Below, in pieces: positions 41,561-52,670 of a DNA stretch of 64,000 nucleotides. The first letter of the stretch is position 1, and every line of letters starts with the position of its first letter. The notes under the pieces were generated by a model, which saw only the letters and a list, made by a program, of their open reading frames with translations, did no database searches and was not told the origin of the DNA. This stretch comes from Mermis nigrescens (taxonomy: Eukaryota > Nematoda > Enoplea > Mermithida > Mermithidae), in the NCBI GenBank assembly GCA_036768485.1, contig JAVLUZ010000165.1, forward strand, positions 1,479,575-1,543,574. Direction: 5' to 3'. The position numbers were made by a program, and so were the translations under genes.

Positions 41561-44500
41561 GTGAGTTATCATTTTCAGTGTATAATCATGTACATGCAAA
41601 CAGACATACACGTGGGGGTTCGGGCCCTAGACCCCCAATATAAAAAATTAAAAAAGTTTATGGGGAAAATGAGGCAAAGTGAAGGCCAAAAATGAACGAA
41701 AGTTGAACGTTCCCTCCAATAGTCCTTGAAATTGACCAGAAACTGTAAAATAATATAGTCATAACGCTATTTTAGCATTTATGCCAGTTTTTAAAGGTCA
41801 TTTTGGCCCAAAAGCCCACTAACTGATTCCGCCTGGACAGGCTGGCCCCACAGATCGACCTTATTATGCATGTATGCACGTAAAGTACGTAGCTTGGCAG
41901 CAGCCCAATTCTGAGGGTTCCGATATGTTAAAAAATCGCAAAAAAACGTCAAAATTACATTTGTAGGATTTGGAGGGTAATTTTAAATTCGTAGGAAATC
42001 GGAATCACATAGACGCCTACTTCCATAAGTGCATAATCGTATTGCTAGTCAAAACTAGTGTGAATGGAAGGAGTTTTGACTGAAAAGAAAAAGTAAGTTA
42101 CCACGGAGAAAAAGTTGTGTAAATAATGATCCACCGAAATTTAGATGTAGTGCTGTCCTAATTCTCGGGACTGGGTTGTCACATGTAGAGGATTGATAAA
42201 CTTCATACCCTATCCGTTCAGATCTAAGAGTGTACTGTAATTTCGATGCACTGATTGAATTCAGAAAAAAAACTTGGCATTTTAATGTAATTGAACTATG
42301 ATTATCGTTACTAATGTTGTACGCCACAAAGTATCGAGAAGAATATAGCATTATTAGCATTTCAAGCTCAACTTTCAGTCGCTCTGTTCAACGAAGAAGT
42401 TTTTAAGGGCTGATTTTTTATTCTTTTCCAATAAATTCAACGAAGTGATCACAAGTGGCTGGCTCTGATCCATTATAGGTAAGATCAATCTGTTAAGATT
42501 TGATAGATTATATGGTTATTTACGTACTATTCGATAATTTTTTAGCTAATTAAGAGTATTGTTTGCATACAACTTTAAGGATCGAGTGCCTTGAAATGCT
42601 ATTGTCAATCGAATTCAAACGGTTGTGTCGCTGGTCAATGCGCAGGAGCTTGGTAAAGAAACTGTCAATTTTCGTCAAACTATATTATTTTAATATAACA
42701 ATAATGCGAATTAACATTAAGCCAGGCGATGCAGATATAAGAGATGAATGATTGACTTGCATTGCCTTTTCAAGGCATAAAGCCTAATTGGGGCTAGGGT
42801 TTCAACCAAGATTCACAGCATGACCGATCAGGGGGTCAGCTGGTCTGAGAGGCGTGAGGGTCAAAAAATTGAGCTTTTTCAGGCCGGAAGGACCTCACAA
42901 ACTGGTATAAGCGCTAAAACAGCGTCAAAACTAATTTATTGCACAGTTTCTGGTCAAATCACTTTTGAAGAAAATTTTCAATTTTCATCTGTTTTTGGCC
43001 TTCAGTTTACCTCATTTTCCCCACAAAATTTTCCATTTTTCTATTCTGGGGGATTTAGACCGTAGATTCACAGCATAACCGATATAGAAGGGGAGGTCGG
43101 CCGGCCTGGAGGATCGAAAATTGAGCATTCTCGGGCCGAAATGACCTCAGAAATTAGAATAAACGTTGGCGTTAAAACTACGTTATTACAGAGTTTCTGG
43201 TCAATTTGAAGCACTTTTGAAGAAAAGTTTCAATTTTCATCCGTTTTTAGCTTTTATTTCGCCAAAATTTTTCATTTTACTTTTCTGGTGGGTCTAGAGC
43301 CCCCTAGCCCCCCATGTGCATGTCTGGTTTAATACTGCAACGAGCAAAACTTTTCAAAACGTGTGAAAATCGGATTTCCTTAGAAATCTAATTAAGGGAG
43401 TCAAATAGTGACCTTCTTGGGCCAAAATGACGTCAGAAACTGGTAAATGCTAAAATAGCTATAAAGCTATGTTAATATAATGTTAGGTCAATTTCAAGCA
43501 CTTTTGAAGGAAAATTTTGATTTTGCTTTGTTTTTAGCCTTCATTTATCATCATTTTCGTGAAGGAAATTTTCTTTTTTAATTTCTAGACCATATATGGG
43601 TAGCGGGTAGCGACAAAATTTTGGGGTTCTGGGTGGTGTAAAACTGGCGAAAATCCCAAGCAAAAGTGCTCAAAAATTAAACTCTGAGGGTCTGATCGAT
43701 TTTCGAGGAGGTCTACGGGATTCTGTAGAGATTCAGCTCCCCCAGTTCTCCAACGCCTATGTACAGTCTAGTTCCCCAAAGCTCCTTCTGTCATACGTGC
43801 ACGATCTGGTCATGAGTCATAACAATAGCGTGCGCGTGGGGCTAGATCCCTAGAGAGATAAATGAAAAGATTTCTTAAGGAAAATAATCGAAAATAGGGC
43901 CGAAACGAACGAAGGTAAAAATTGTTATCCTAGTCTTTTTAAAGGTGCGTAGGCGTTATTAGCGACGATCCTGCGACAGGCGCCCACAAGATGGACAAAA
44001 TGTGTGCACCGAATAATCCGGCTAATTCGGCCACGGACGCATGCGTGAAGGACACCCAGGGTCAAGTGACCACTCAAACGTGCGTATGTCAGTCAGAGGA
44101 TTTCTGCAACAGCGATGCAGGAATGTCCCGAATGATTAATGATAAAAGCATTCTTCTAGGTAAGAAAAGTTTGCTAATTTAATTTATGCGAATTATATAA
44201 ATATTACAATAAACAATGAAAAATGATGAAATTATTAGGTTGAATATATGTCTCCGAAAGAAGACAATTCAGCATCACTGCCAGATATGCATATAGGTCT
44301 AAATCTACCTGTAACAGGGGAATGGGGGATATTTACCCTAGAATTGGCCGTCTCCTATCCCCTATGCCAGAACATTTTGACTCCCCACCCCTAATTTTTG
44401 TAAAAAATAGAATTTCTTAGCCGTTTAAGATGTTTTAAGCCTTTTTAAAAATGGCTGCTTAAAAATGGCTGGGGACCCAACTAGAAATTACGAGCTGTTA

Positions 44501-47500
44501 CATGCATGGGCCAGACTCAGAACCATAGTTGCGCATCATGACCGATCGGGAAAGGAGTCAGCCGTTCAGAGGGTCAATTAGCGAGTTTTTTGGGTCGAAA
44601 TGACCTCAAAAACTGGTTTAAATCTTAACATAGCGTTAAAAATACGTCATTGTACAGTTTCTGATCGATTTCAAGAACTTTTGAAGAATATTTTCGATTT
44701 TCATCTGTTTATGGTCCCCATGAAATTTTATTTTTCTGTTCTGTTAGGTCTAGACTTGACATGCGCGGGGGTGTGAACTGTGTGATAACGTAGTTTAAAC
44801 GCTTTTTAGCGCTCATACCAGTTTTTGAGGTCATCTTAACTGTAAAAATCTCAATTTTTGACCCCCCTCCTACCCCTAACCGGCTGATCCCCTCCTCAGA
44901 TCGCCGTGCTGTGCACCTATGGTCTAGTCGGCGATATCGCTGACTAATATAGGCGATATCGCTGATTTTAGTCGACGATATCGACGACATTGATAATAGG
45001 TGCACAGCATGGTTGATCTGAGTAGGGGTCAGCCACGAGGGTCAAAAATTGAGCTTTTTAGAGCCAAAGTAATTTGAAAAAAGCGCTAAAATGGCATTAA
45101 AACTACATTATCAGACTGTTTCTGGTCAATTTCAAGGACTTTTGAAGAACATTATCAATGTTAATCCGCTTTTGGGCTTCATTCTGCCTCATTTACCCCT
45201 CAAAATTTTCCATTTTGCCATTGTGGGGGATTTAGACCCCCAACCTCCTCCGTTCCCACGTGCATGTTTGGTCTAGACCTCCATGAACTCTCGTCCCGTC
45301 GTGTATGTCTGGTCTGAACCTTGAGAATGAAAAGATGAAAAATTTTATTGGGAGGAAAGGCAAAATGAATGCCAAAATTGATAAAAATTAAAATTTTTCT
45401 GCAAAAGTGCTAGAGATTAATCAAAAACTGTGGATTAAGGTAGTTTGTACACTGACTCAGTATTTAATTACATGTACCAATTTTAAAGGTCATTTTGGCT
45501 CAAAAAAGTTTCCGGTTGACTGCTCTGGAACGGCCGACACCCAGACCGGCTATGCGATGCATCTATAAAAACAGTCACACATGAGCGGCAACCTAATTCT
45601 GGAAGGGGTCCGATGGGATAAAATCGCCAAAAGCAGCAACAAAAATTCAATTCAAAGGGTCTATCGCTTTTTGGGGTCTTTAAGAATTTCAAAAGATCCC
45701 AAAAACGCATACAGGGTTGTAACCCTTGAGCGATGACAACCCTGTATGAGTTTTTAAAAAATAGTTTTATCATTTTAGCTTTCGCGCACATTTTCTCTAT
45801 GTCATTTAACAAGTATTCATTTGCCACTATACTCAAGTTGCATTCAAGTAAACCAGTTTGGTCATGTATAAAAAATTGATAAAGTTATCTCTTTGTATTG
45901 AATCTTTCATTGGCGATATTTTTTCCATTTAATTTTTATTTCTAGTAATCACTTTAATTTTATTTAATTTTTATCTAAAGTTGTCCTCCATTTTCACCAT
46001 ATTTGGCACACTTTACGTGAATTGACGAACGAACCATTATTTTATTTATATTTTTATTCAAAATTATCTCCATTTTTACTGTATTTGTCAAACATTACGT
46101 GCATTTCAATTACTTTCATTGTAATTTTTGACATACGAGCTACATTATAGCCAGCGGCGCCGCCACTCAACAGCCCATTTCCGGCAATCAGCCCAATCCG
46201 CAATTACCGCCTTTCTTCAATAGCAATAACGCCATTCCTCCCCAAAATCCGGATCAACTACCGCCCGGACTCATTCTGGCCGGTTCGCCGCCTCAGAATA
46301 CGCCGGCGGCCAATGGAGGACCGCCGCCGGGCGTCTTCGGCCGACAGCCGGTTCAAGCGGTGCCGTCGTCCGGTGCGGCGCCGGATCCGGCGCAAAATGT
46401 TGCCGGAACCAACAATAATAATTCGATTCCCACTTTACCCCGGACCCCACTTTTCCCCGCCATTGGTCAGGACCCCGGTGGAATCGGGGCCGGCGTGCCG
46501 AACGTTGGTCCTCAAATCTCGTCAAATTTGGGCGGTGGGCCACCGCCGAATTTGGGTGGCGGCGGCGTACCACTTCCCAATAATAATTTAAACGGTCTGA
46601 TCAGCGATAGTTTGGAAACAACGCAGAAAATCAACAACGAAACGACGAGTACGGTAGCTGCGATGATTCATAAAATGGGCCAAAAGGAAAATGGAGGCGA
46701 TAAACGCGGCCATAGCAACGAAATGAAGTACACTTGCATTTGTGATGGACCGGCGTATTGCCAAAACGGCAAATGCCGGGACGATTATTGTTCGATGATC
46801 GAAATAGATATGCGGGGTACTCGTTCTTTTATTTTTTGATTATATTTTCTTAACGTTTTTTTGTTCATTCTTTAATTTTTAGCGTATTGGTTTCATTTTA
46901 TTTCATTTCGTTTTTCATTTTATAAATTTCAAGTTTTCACTTCATATGTGCGTACATTGAAGATGAGAGTTTGGCAGTCTAGACCGACGCGTTGAGCTGA
47001 GGGGGTGGTATAGCCTCAGACTTCGAAATACCCCTGACAGGCCTACCCTTCGGCTGAATCCGATCCTGGGGGCACGCCGCCAGTTCTGACCCGACTCGAG
47101 CAAACAAATTAGCGACCCGGGCGCTCACTTAAAAGAACAAAAGTGCGCAATTAATTATGCTGGGCTGACCTCGTCGGTCGACCAATTATGCGTCTGGTAC
47201 TTAGAGTAATCTGCCTCGACTAGGGGAGCATTTTTTGACACAATTTTAGAATAGAGCGAAAATCAAATTTTAAAGTTTAGTTTTCGAGCTCATCGTGAAC
47301 AATGGAGCAAAAAATATATATATTATTAAAACATTTCATTCACTCTGGAAAAAGTTGACTTATTCTGAATTTTGAGAGCACTTGACGTTTATTTTGTCCA
47401 CCATAAAAGTTGAATATTCCAAAATAATACTAAGCCAACATCGTCAACATGAAAAACTACCACGATTTGTCAACGAAAATCATACGTAGAAGCACACGCA

Positions 47501-50500
47501 TCGCAAGAATCGTTGAAAAATCGCTCCACCGAATCAAACTTGCTGCGCCAGATCCATTCGACCAGACACACCTCATAAGTCGCCGTATTCATTTGTCCAA
47601 CCTTTCGTCTAAGGTCCCGTTTAACCTTAGACCATTGAACTTCGATTTTCTGGGTATGGGTCGAATTGTCAGCCGGATTGATGAAACGTGGTCGAATAGT
47701 TAACAGTATCGTGAGCATAGTTCAGCCCGTCCAGACTGTATCTTCTCCAACAGTCTGTCCTGATCCGCGTAGGAGCGATTATTCAACGATTTTTGCGATG
47801 CGTGTTCTTCTATATATAATGTTCGTTGGCAAATCGGGTAGTTTTTCATGTTGACGCTCTTAGCTTAGTATTATTTTGAAATATTCAAGTTTTATGGACA
47901 TAAATAAACGTCAAGTGCTTTCGAAATTTAAAATAAGTCGTCACTTTTCCAGAGTGAATGAAATGTAGTAATATTGTATATTTTCTTGCTGCATTTTTCA
48001 CGATGAGCTCGAAAAACCTGAACGTTAAAATTTTGATTTCAGCTCTGTGAAAAATTGTGCTCAAAAAATGCTCCCCAAGTCGGGCGCATCACTGTAAGTA
48101 CTAGACGCATAACTGGTCGACCGACGAGGTCAGTCCAGCATAATCGAATGCGCACTTTTGTTTACTTAAGTGAGCGCTCGGGTCGCTAATTTGTTTGCTC
48201 GAGTTGCTCCAGTCGGAACTGGCGGCGTGCCCCCCAGGTTCGGATTCAGCCTCCCCTTCAGAATAAGATTTTTTGACGTTTTCCGCCTTTTCTTAGCGAT
48301 TGATCGACAAGCAGAAGATAGTTGGAAAAAAGGGCGCTGCCCGTATACGGCTGTATCCACACACGGATGTTTGGGGGGGAGTAGGGCTTTGGGGGTTTAC
48401 ATAACTTAAAATCTGGACCCCCGAAAATCGATAAATCTCCCGAAATTGAATTTTTATGCTATTTTTGGCGATTTCGCTCCAGCTGACTTCCCAGAATAAG
48501 GCTACTGCCCATATATGGTTGTATCCACACATGGGCGTTGGGGGAGTTTGGGGTATGCACCCCAGCAGAAGTTGAAATACCCCCCCCCCCCAGAAATCAA
48601 AAATTCCCCCAGAATTCAAATTTTGAAATTTTTTTGCTTTTTTTAGCGATTTTTTGATACCATTGGATAGTGCTCGATGAGAAACGTCGAAAAATGGTGT
48701 TTTTTCGCCATACCACCATTTTTAAGACCATTTTTAACCTTCAAAAATTTTTCACCCCCCCCCCAGAAATTTTTTCACCCCCCCCCCCCAGAATTTTGGT
48801 GCTGCCCACCTATGCATACGACCACTTGTAAGACCATTCAAAAGAAAAAAGGAAATCTCTTAGTGAAAAAGGAATAACCGGCTTAAAAAAAGATAAAGCA
48901 ATTTTTTCTTCAAAAGTAATTCAAGTCAACCCTTTTTTGACGTTTTTGTTGTGCCGATAGAAAATACTTGATGAAAAGTATAGAAAAGCTATCTTTTGGT
49001 GTTGTTTAAATTTTTTTGAATTTTTTATAGTGTCAAATTTTGGACCTTGAGAGATACAATGCCCGCGTGTACGAAATGACACTGATAGATGCTTAGAAAA
49101 CAACAATTGCATTATATAGTAATTAATCATTGCATTGACACAAGTACGTTGACTTGTATCTGAAATAAAGTCTTGTCTGAACTTTGGCGTTTTTATAATT
49201 TTTTAAAGTTTACATTTTATTCAATAGAAAATATTTTAAACTTTACGTTAAAATTATCCTGCTACTTTTTTCATTTGAGTACTGAATTTCTAAGTTAAGT
49301 TAAAAATTTTAATGGAAGTTCGGAACTGATTCAAACAAAAGTCAATAAAAAGGAATAAATCAAGTCTATTTAAAATAAAGAATAAGCAATTTTAAATCAA
49401 TACTTCAAAACAAAAGTAATGACAAATAAAAAATACACATACTATCTATCAATAAATGAATTACATCGGGGCTTTGTTTCGAGATTTTACAATAAAATCC
49501 GGGTATTCATCTCGTTTCGATAAGAAAATATGAAATTTTCGACGTTTTGTGATACTAATCATTCAACATCATTGTGCCCGAAGTTTCGTAGATCAGAAAA
49601 GATAAATTTGAATGGAAAACATACGTGCATGTTTATGTCGTTTACTTCTTTTTTTTAAACGTATCCTAAGTGTATTTTTATTGATTATTATGAATAATTT
49701 CTGAAATTTTTGTGATCCTCAAAGATTTTAGTAGAAAAATAATGAATGAAAACGTTTTTTGAGTCAGGTTCAATAATGCAAAGCAACAAACCCGAATTAT
49801 AGCTTCGTTTCAATATTTCGTAGATTGCGGATTAAAGTAGCATACTTAACGTCTTATTCTAAGCTTGAATCTAAAAAGTAGCTTACCATATTTCTACAAA
49901 ATTTGCTCTCATTCCTTAAAAAAACTTAAAATTATGCTATGTATTATTTTGACCTAAGTTAGCTGAGCACCTCGATTATGCGTTAACCGAAAAATCACAA
50001 ATCGCGGGAAAAAACGTTAAAATATCATTCTGGAAGGGAACAGTGGCGGATTCAGCACATTCTGTCAGGGGTTCCTTAATTGCTCTGAAAAATAATCCGA
50101 AAATCTATCCTATTATGTTAAATAGCGATTTTTTCGTTGTCTTTAATAATCAGAATCATTTCTAATACGAAAAAAATCTTAAAAATTCTTTAGATTTCAT
50201 TAATGTTAAAACGAGCAGAAGTAGAGCAAATATCAGCACTTATTGCCAACACATAACGCAATTAGCCGCAGAGCACAGAGCGTTTTGTGCGTTATGTACT
50301 TACTGCTAAGATTTGAATAAAATGCACAATAAGGTTATGACGCTAAGCGCGAAAAGTCTTACAATTTCGATAAAATGTTAGATAAAACTCGTTTAACTAT
50401 TATATTTTTAACCGGTAAATCATTATAAAGAGTGCAAAATCATTGTTTCGTACAAAAACTAAATAAGCTTACAAAATGAAATATGATTAAAATCATCAAA

Positions 50501-51632
50501 AAGTGCAAATATATCCTTATTCCGCCAAATTATTTTTGACGACAGGAGCGGTTTTCCTCCCGCTTCCCTCAGCCCGCCACCGCCCTTTCTCCTAAATACA
50601 TCCGTTGAGGGGTCTACGGGGAGTATTTTAAATGCGGAGAGGGTCCCATTCCCGAAAATCCTCGTATTCATATGTGGTTGCTAACAAACTTGCATGTGGA
50701 AGGTTGGGGATTCTTGACCTCAAGGTGGAAAAATGGAGAATTTTCTCGCAAAATGAGGCAAAATGCAGGCCAAAACTAATTGAAATTGAAAATTTTCTTT
50801 ATACATGCTCTAAATTTAACAGAAACTATTTCAGCGCTTGTACCACTCTTTTGAGGTGATTTTGGTCCCAGAAGCTATATTCTTGATGCCCCAAACCAGC
50901 TGACCCTCTCTCCCAGATCGGCCATGCTGTGCATTTATCATTATCTTCCAACAATAGGTGGGCAGCAACAAATTTCTGAGGGGAGGGAGTGCAAGATTCT
51001 TAAAAGTCAAAAAAATGGTCTAAACAATGAGAGGTATAGCGCAAAACACCAGTTTTAACGTTTCTAACCGAGCACTACCCATTGACATCAATAAATTGCG
51101 AAAACAAAACAAAAAACAAATTTCAAAGATCGAATTTTTGGAGGGTGGGAGGGAATTTGCTTTGCTTTCTGGGTGAGGTTATGCGGTGCGGCCTTCTGGG
51201 AGGGATGTATACCTCCCCTACAAACCCCCATCTCCACACGCCCACGTGTGCTTACAAGGAAAATTCGCGTCAATTCAATTCTTGTGAATTTTTTAAAAAT
51301 TTTCATTAAGTTGATTTAACGAAAAATTCTATACAGATTTATCTCATTCGGTACCGCCAAGTCTGGCCAAATCTCCACCCACTACCGAAAATCACTCCCA
51401 GAGTATGATGATTCATAAGGGGTGCTCGAGCGCAGCTTTGTTGCCCAGCGGCGTCGTGCCTAGAAAACTGTACGGCAAAATGCCCTACGAAATGGTGCTT
51501 AATGGCAAACAGGTCAAAATTACGGCGAATCAGCAATTTTGTACAGGCGATGAATGCAACGGATCTTCATTGATAATGGCTTCGATATGGCTACTGGTCT
51601 TATCAGCCATTATATCTTTTCTGTCTGTTTAA
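41512..51632 (+). CDS. Gene C: dual three-finger-domain GPI-anchored protein, complete, five exons
   Basis: Exons 41512-41560, 42580-42652, 43945-44159, 46151-46816 and 51337-51632 total 1299 nt: 432 aa plus stop, no frameshift. Order: signal peptide 1-16 (MIPGVAFYILIITLLR); three-finger domain 1, residues 23-96 (CYC at 23-25, CVCQSEDFCN at 87-96, ten Cys); a Pro/Gly/Asn/Gln-rich disordered linker 97-305; domain 2, residues 306-409 (YTCICDGPAYCQNGKC at 306-321, FCTGDECN at 402-409, eight Cys); hydrophobic tail 415-432 suited to GPI attachment. The starts of the two domains align (CYC..C..C..WC with CIC..C..C..YC). Family knowledge: Ly6/activin-receptor-like folds bind proteins outside the cell. 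Ligand unknown. Confidence 0.85.
41595..41890 (-). repeat. R3 dispersed repeat, full length
   Basis: Reverse copy: ACACGTGGGGGTTCGGGCCC, GAAATTGACCAGAAACTG, CAGGCTGGCCCC, ATGCATGTATG. Confidence 0.85.
42580..42652 (+). CDS. Gene C exon 2, first half of three-finger domain 1
   Basis: Acceptor AACTTTAAG, phase 1. Encodes LKCYCQSNSNGCVAGQC then AGA, and stops at TG|GTAAAG (phase 2). The spacing C-x-C-x6-C-x4-C matches domain 2. Too short for a single ORF call but fixed by frame on both sides. Confidence 0.75.
42815..43065 (+). repeat. R3 dispersed repeat
   Basis: CACAGCATGACCGATCAGGG to TCTGGGGGATTTAGACCG, with TTTCTGGTCAAATCACTTTTG in the middle. Confidence 0.85.
43068..43325 (+). repeat. R3 dispersed repeat
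   Basis: CACAGCATAACCGATATAG to CCCCATGTGCATGTCTGG, directly after another copy in the same orientation. Confidence 0.85.
43370..43600 (+). repeat. R3 dispersed repeat, 5' shortened
   Basis: TCTTGGGCCAAAATGACGTC, GTCAATTTCAAGCACTTTTG, GTTTTTAGCCTTCATTTATC. Confidence 0.75.
43600..43775 (-). repeat. R4 dispersed repeat
   Basis: Reverse order: ATGGGTAGCGGGTAGCGAC, TGGTGTAAAACTGGCG, GATCGATTTTCGAGG, ATTCTGTAGAGATTC. Confidence 0.75.
43838..43940 (-). repeat. R3 fragment abutting gene C exon 3
   Basis: GCGTGGGGCTAGATCCC, AATGAAAAGATTTCTTAAGG and GAACGAAGGTAAAAATTG follow the reversed R3 3' third and end a few bases before the acceptor. Confidence 0.6.
43945..44159 (+). CDS. Gene C exon 3, second half of three-finger domain 1
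   Basis: Acceptor TTTTTAAAG, phase 2. Encodes CVGVISDDPATGAHKMDKMC, then ACVKDTQGQVTTQTCVCQ and SEDFCNSDAGM, ending CTA G|GTAAGA in phase 1. CVC-x5-CN is the closing signature of Ly6/activin-receptor domains. Confidence 0.8.
44520..44760 (+). repeat. R3 dispersed repeat
   Basis: GCATCATGACCGATCGGG, TTTCTGATCGATTTCAAG and TTCTGTTAGGTCTAGAC in R3 order. Confidence 0.8.
44761..44930 (-). repeat. R3 dispersed repeat, shortened
   Basis: Reverse copy CGCGGGGGTGTGAAC to GCCGTGCTGTGCACCTATGG, tail to tail with the previous copy. Confidence 0.7.
44931..44998. repeat. Short GCGATATCGC-type palindrome repeats
   Basis: GGCGATATCGCTGA occurs twice and GACGATATCGACGA once, between two R3 copies. Confidence 0.8.
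44998..45285 (+). repeat. R3 dispersed repeat
   Basis: TGCACAGCATGGTTGATC to CCCACGTGCATGTTTGG, core TTTCTGGTCAATTTCAAGG. Confidence 0.85.
45290..45560 (-). repeat. R3 dispersed repeat
   Basis: Reverse copy with GAGATTAATCAAAAACTGTG and CATTTTGGCTCAAAAAAG. Confidence 0.75.
45575..45690 (-). repeat. R4 dispersed repeat, shortened
   Basis: GGCAACCTAATTCTGGAAGG, GGGATAAAATCGCC, GGGTCTATCGC in reversed R4 order. Confidence 0.6.
46151..46816 (+). CDS. Gene C exon 4: disordered linker and start of three-finger domain 2
   Basis: ATTATAG, phase 1, then SGAATQQPISGNQPNPQLPP, many PPG/GGG/NNN tracts (SNLGGGPPPNLGGGGVPLP), an acidic/polar stretch with NET and finally KYTCICDGPAYCQNGKCRDD and IEIDMRG at G|GTACTC (phase 1). 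GC content is clearly higher than around it. Open throughout, unlike the gene B counterpart. Confidence 0.88.
47052..48251 (-). mobile_element. Merlin-family DNA transposon remnant, palindromic
   Basis: Arms 47052-47528 and 47770-48251 are inverted copies, starting GGCTGAATCCGATCCTGGGG / GGCTGAATCCGAACCTGGGG and sharing CTCGAGCAAACAAATTAGCG. Transposase sequence on the minus strand (47473-47790) identifies Merlin, the eukaryotic relative of IS1016/IS1595. It lies in intron 4 of gene C. Exact ends and duplication were not resolved. Confidence 0.75.
47473..47790 (-). pseudogene. Merlin transposase C-terminal remnant
   Basis: Minus strand: IIAPTRIRTDCWRRYSLDG, LNYAHDTVNYSTTF, then after a 1-nt shift FINPADNSTHTQKIEVQW, KVKRDLRRKVGQ and CLVEWIWRSKF. 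TDCW, HxTVNxS, THTQxIExxW and E-[FW]-[IL]WR-x-K are the conserved DDE_Tnp_IS1595 (ISXO2-like) blocks. TDCW supplies a catalytic Asp. About one third of the usual protein length remains, so it is non-functional. Confidence 0.75.
48345..48520 (+). repeat. R4 dispersed repeat
   Basis: CACACACGGATGTTTGGGG, GGACCCCCGAAAATCG, CAGAATAAGGCTACTGCCC. Confidence 0.7.
48525..48825 (+). repeat. R2 dispersed repeat, full length
   Basis: CACACATGGGCGTTGGGGG, GTATGCACCCCAGCAG, GTGCTCGATGAGAAACGTCG, C-runs and GGTGCTGCCCACC. It follows directly after an R4 copy. Confidence 0.85.
48826..50040. other. Gene C intron 4, unique AT-rich part
   Basis: No coding sequence or repeat family recognised. Confidence 0.5.
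50041..50582. mobile_element. hAT-like MITE, CAGTGGCGGAT family
   Basis: Starts CAGTGGCGGATTCAG and ends CCCTCAGCCCGCCACCG, inverted. No ORF of note; no clear duplication seen. Confidence 0.5.
50640..50945 (-). repeat. R3 dispersed repeat
   Basis: Reverse copy ending CAGATCGGCCATGCTGTGC, with GCAAAATGAGGCAAAATGC. Confidence 0.8.
50953..51255 (-). repeat. R2 dispersed repeat
   Basis: ATAGGTGGGCAGCAACAAAT, CCGAGCACTACCCATTGAC and CACACGCCCACGTGTG. Ends about 80 bp before the acceptor of gene C exon 5. Confidence 0.75.
51337..51632 (+). CDS. Gene C exon 5: three-finger domain 2 C-terminal half and GPI tail
   Basis: CTATACAG, phase 1. Encodes LSHSVPPSLAKSPPTTENHS, KGCSSAALLPSGVVPRKL, QQFCTGDECNGSSLI and the tail IWLLVLSAIISFLSV to TAA. 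Homologous to 1108-1394 and 34188-34474, with a longer pre-domain spacer. Confidence 0.88.
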
Positions 51633-51781
51633 GCTTTTACACTCCATGGCTTGAGCTTCTTGATTGAATTTTCACGAGCAACGAAATTTTGAAAACTGTC
51701 AATAATTTTTCGGTTTGATTTATTTCATTTTTTTAAAATTATTTACCATAGAATTATATGGTTTTTAAAAAACGGGCCGAT

Positions 51782-51787
51782 AATAAA
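51782..51787 (+). promoter_or_regulatory. Polyadenylation signal of gene C
   Basis: AATAAA, about 150 nt after the stop codon. Confidence 0.45.
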
Positions 51788-52164
51788 AGTAGCTGAAATT
51801 TTATTTTTCATCAATTTTACAAATAATTAACTTCATTCTGTTAAAATTTTATGACGGCAATTTTTCGTTGATGGTTCCTTTTGCCTTTATCTTTCTTAAT
51901 CTGGGCTCTTCCGCTTCCCTCTTCGTCTAATTGTGGAATCATGTTTTAATTTTCCAACGAATTTTTCTGACCTTATGTGCGACCTTAATTTTATAATTTT
52001 TCACAAATTTTTACACTCTTAAGAAGCTTTTTGGTTCTTCAAAATACTTTTCAGTGGCATACTGCTTATTTTATTTTTGACCTTTTAATCTTTGCGCACT
52101 TGCGCAAATAATTTCCTTTAAGAATCGAATGAAGAAATTACTGGATGCAGTATTTTTACCATTA

Positions 52165-52290
52165 TATTATTGCTGGACCCCCAAGAATCTTATTGACTCC
52201 CGAAATGGACCCCCAAATTTTTTGTGATTTTTTCGATTCAATTTTTCCTAACCATCCAGACTCCCCAGAATTTGATCACTGCCCATGTAT
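52165..52290 (+). repeat. R4 dispersed repeat, 3' part
   Basis: CTTATTGACTCCCGAAATGG and CCCAGAATTTGATCACTGCC. Confidence 0.6.
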
Positions 52291-52384
52291 CAGATCACTC
52301 CATTGTTTTAAAAAGTCTTTTTGTACCGATTGCTCATCAATTATACCCTCAGTGAGGGGAATTTCTTCCCAAAATTCCTTACAG

Positions 52385-52670
52385 AAAGGGATATCCCCAT
52401 ACCTGGGCGTGGGGAAGGGGATTCGGGGGTATGCACCCCAGAAACCAAAATACTCCCTCCAGAAACCAAAATTTCTCCTACCTGGAAATCAATTTTTTAA
52501 ATTTTTTTGGTTTTTTTTGCAATTTTTTGATGTGAATGGATAGTGCTCGATGATAAACGTTGAAAAATGGTGTTTTTCGCCATACCACCATTTTTAAGGC
52601 CAGTTTTGACATTTAAAAAAATCTTGCACCCCACTCCCCCAGAACTTTGGTGCCGCTCACTCGGCCTACT
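52385..52670 (+). repeat. R2 dispersed repeat
   Basis: CATACCTGGGCGTGGGG, GTATGCACCCCAG, TAGTGCTCGATGATAAACG, CCAGAACTTTGGTGCCGC. Confidence 0.8.

Noticed and set aside
46271..46573. 100-codon minus-strand ORF
   Set aside because: Shadow of gene C exon 4, caused by its high GC and Pro/Gly codons.
47449..47703. 84-codon plus-strand ORF
   Set aside because: Antisense of the Merlin transposase remnant.
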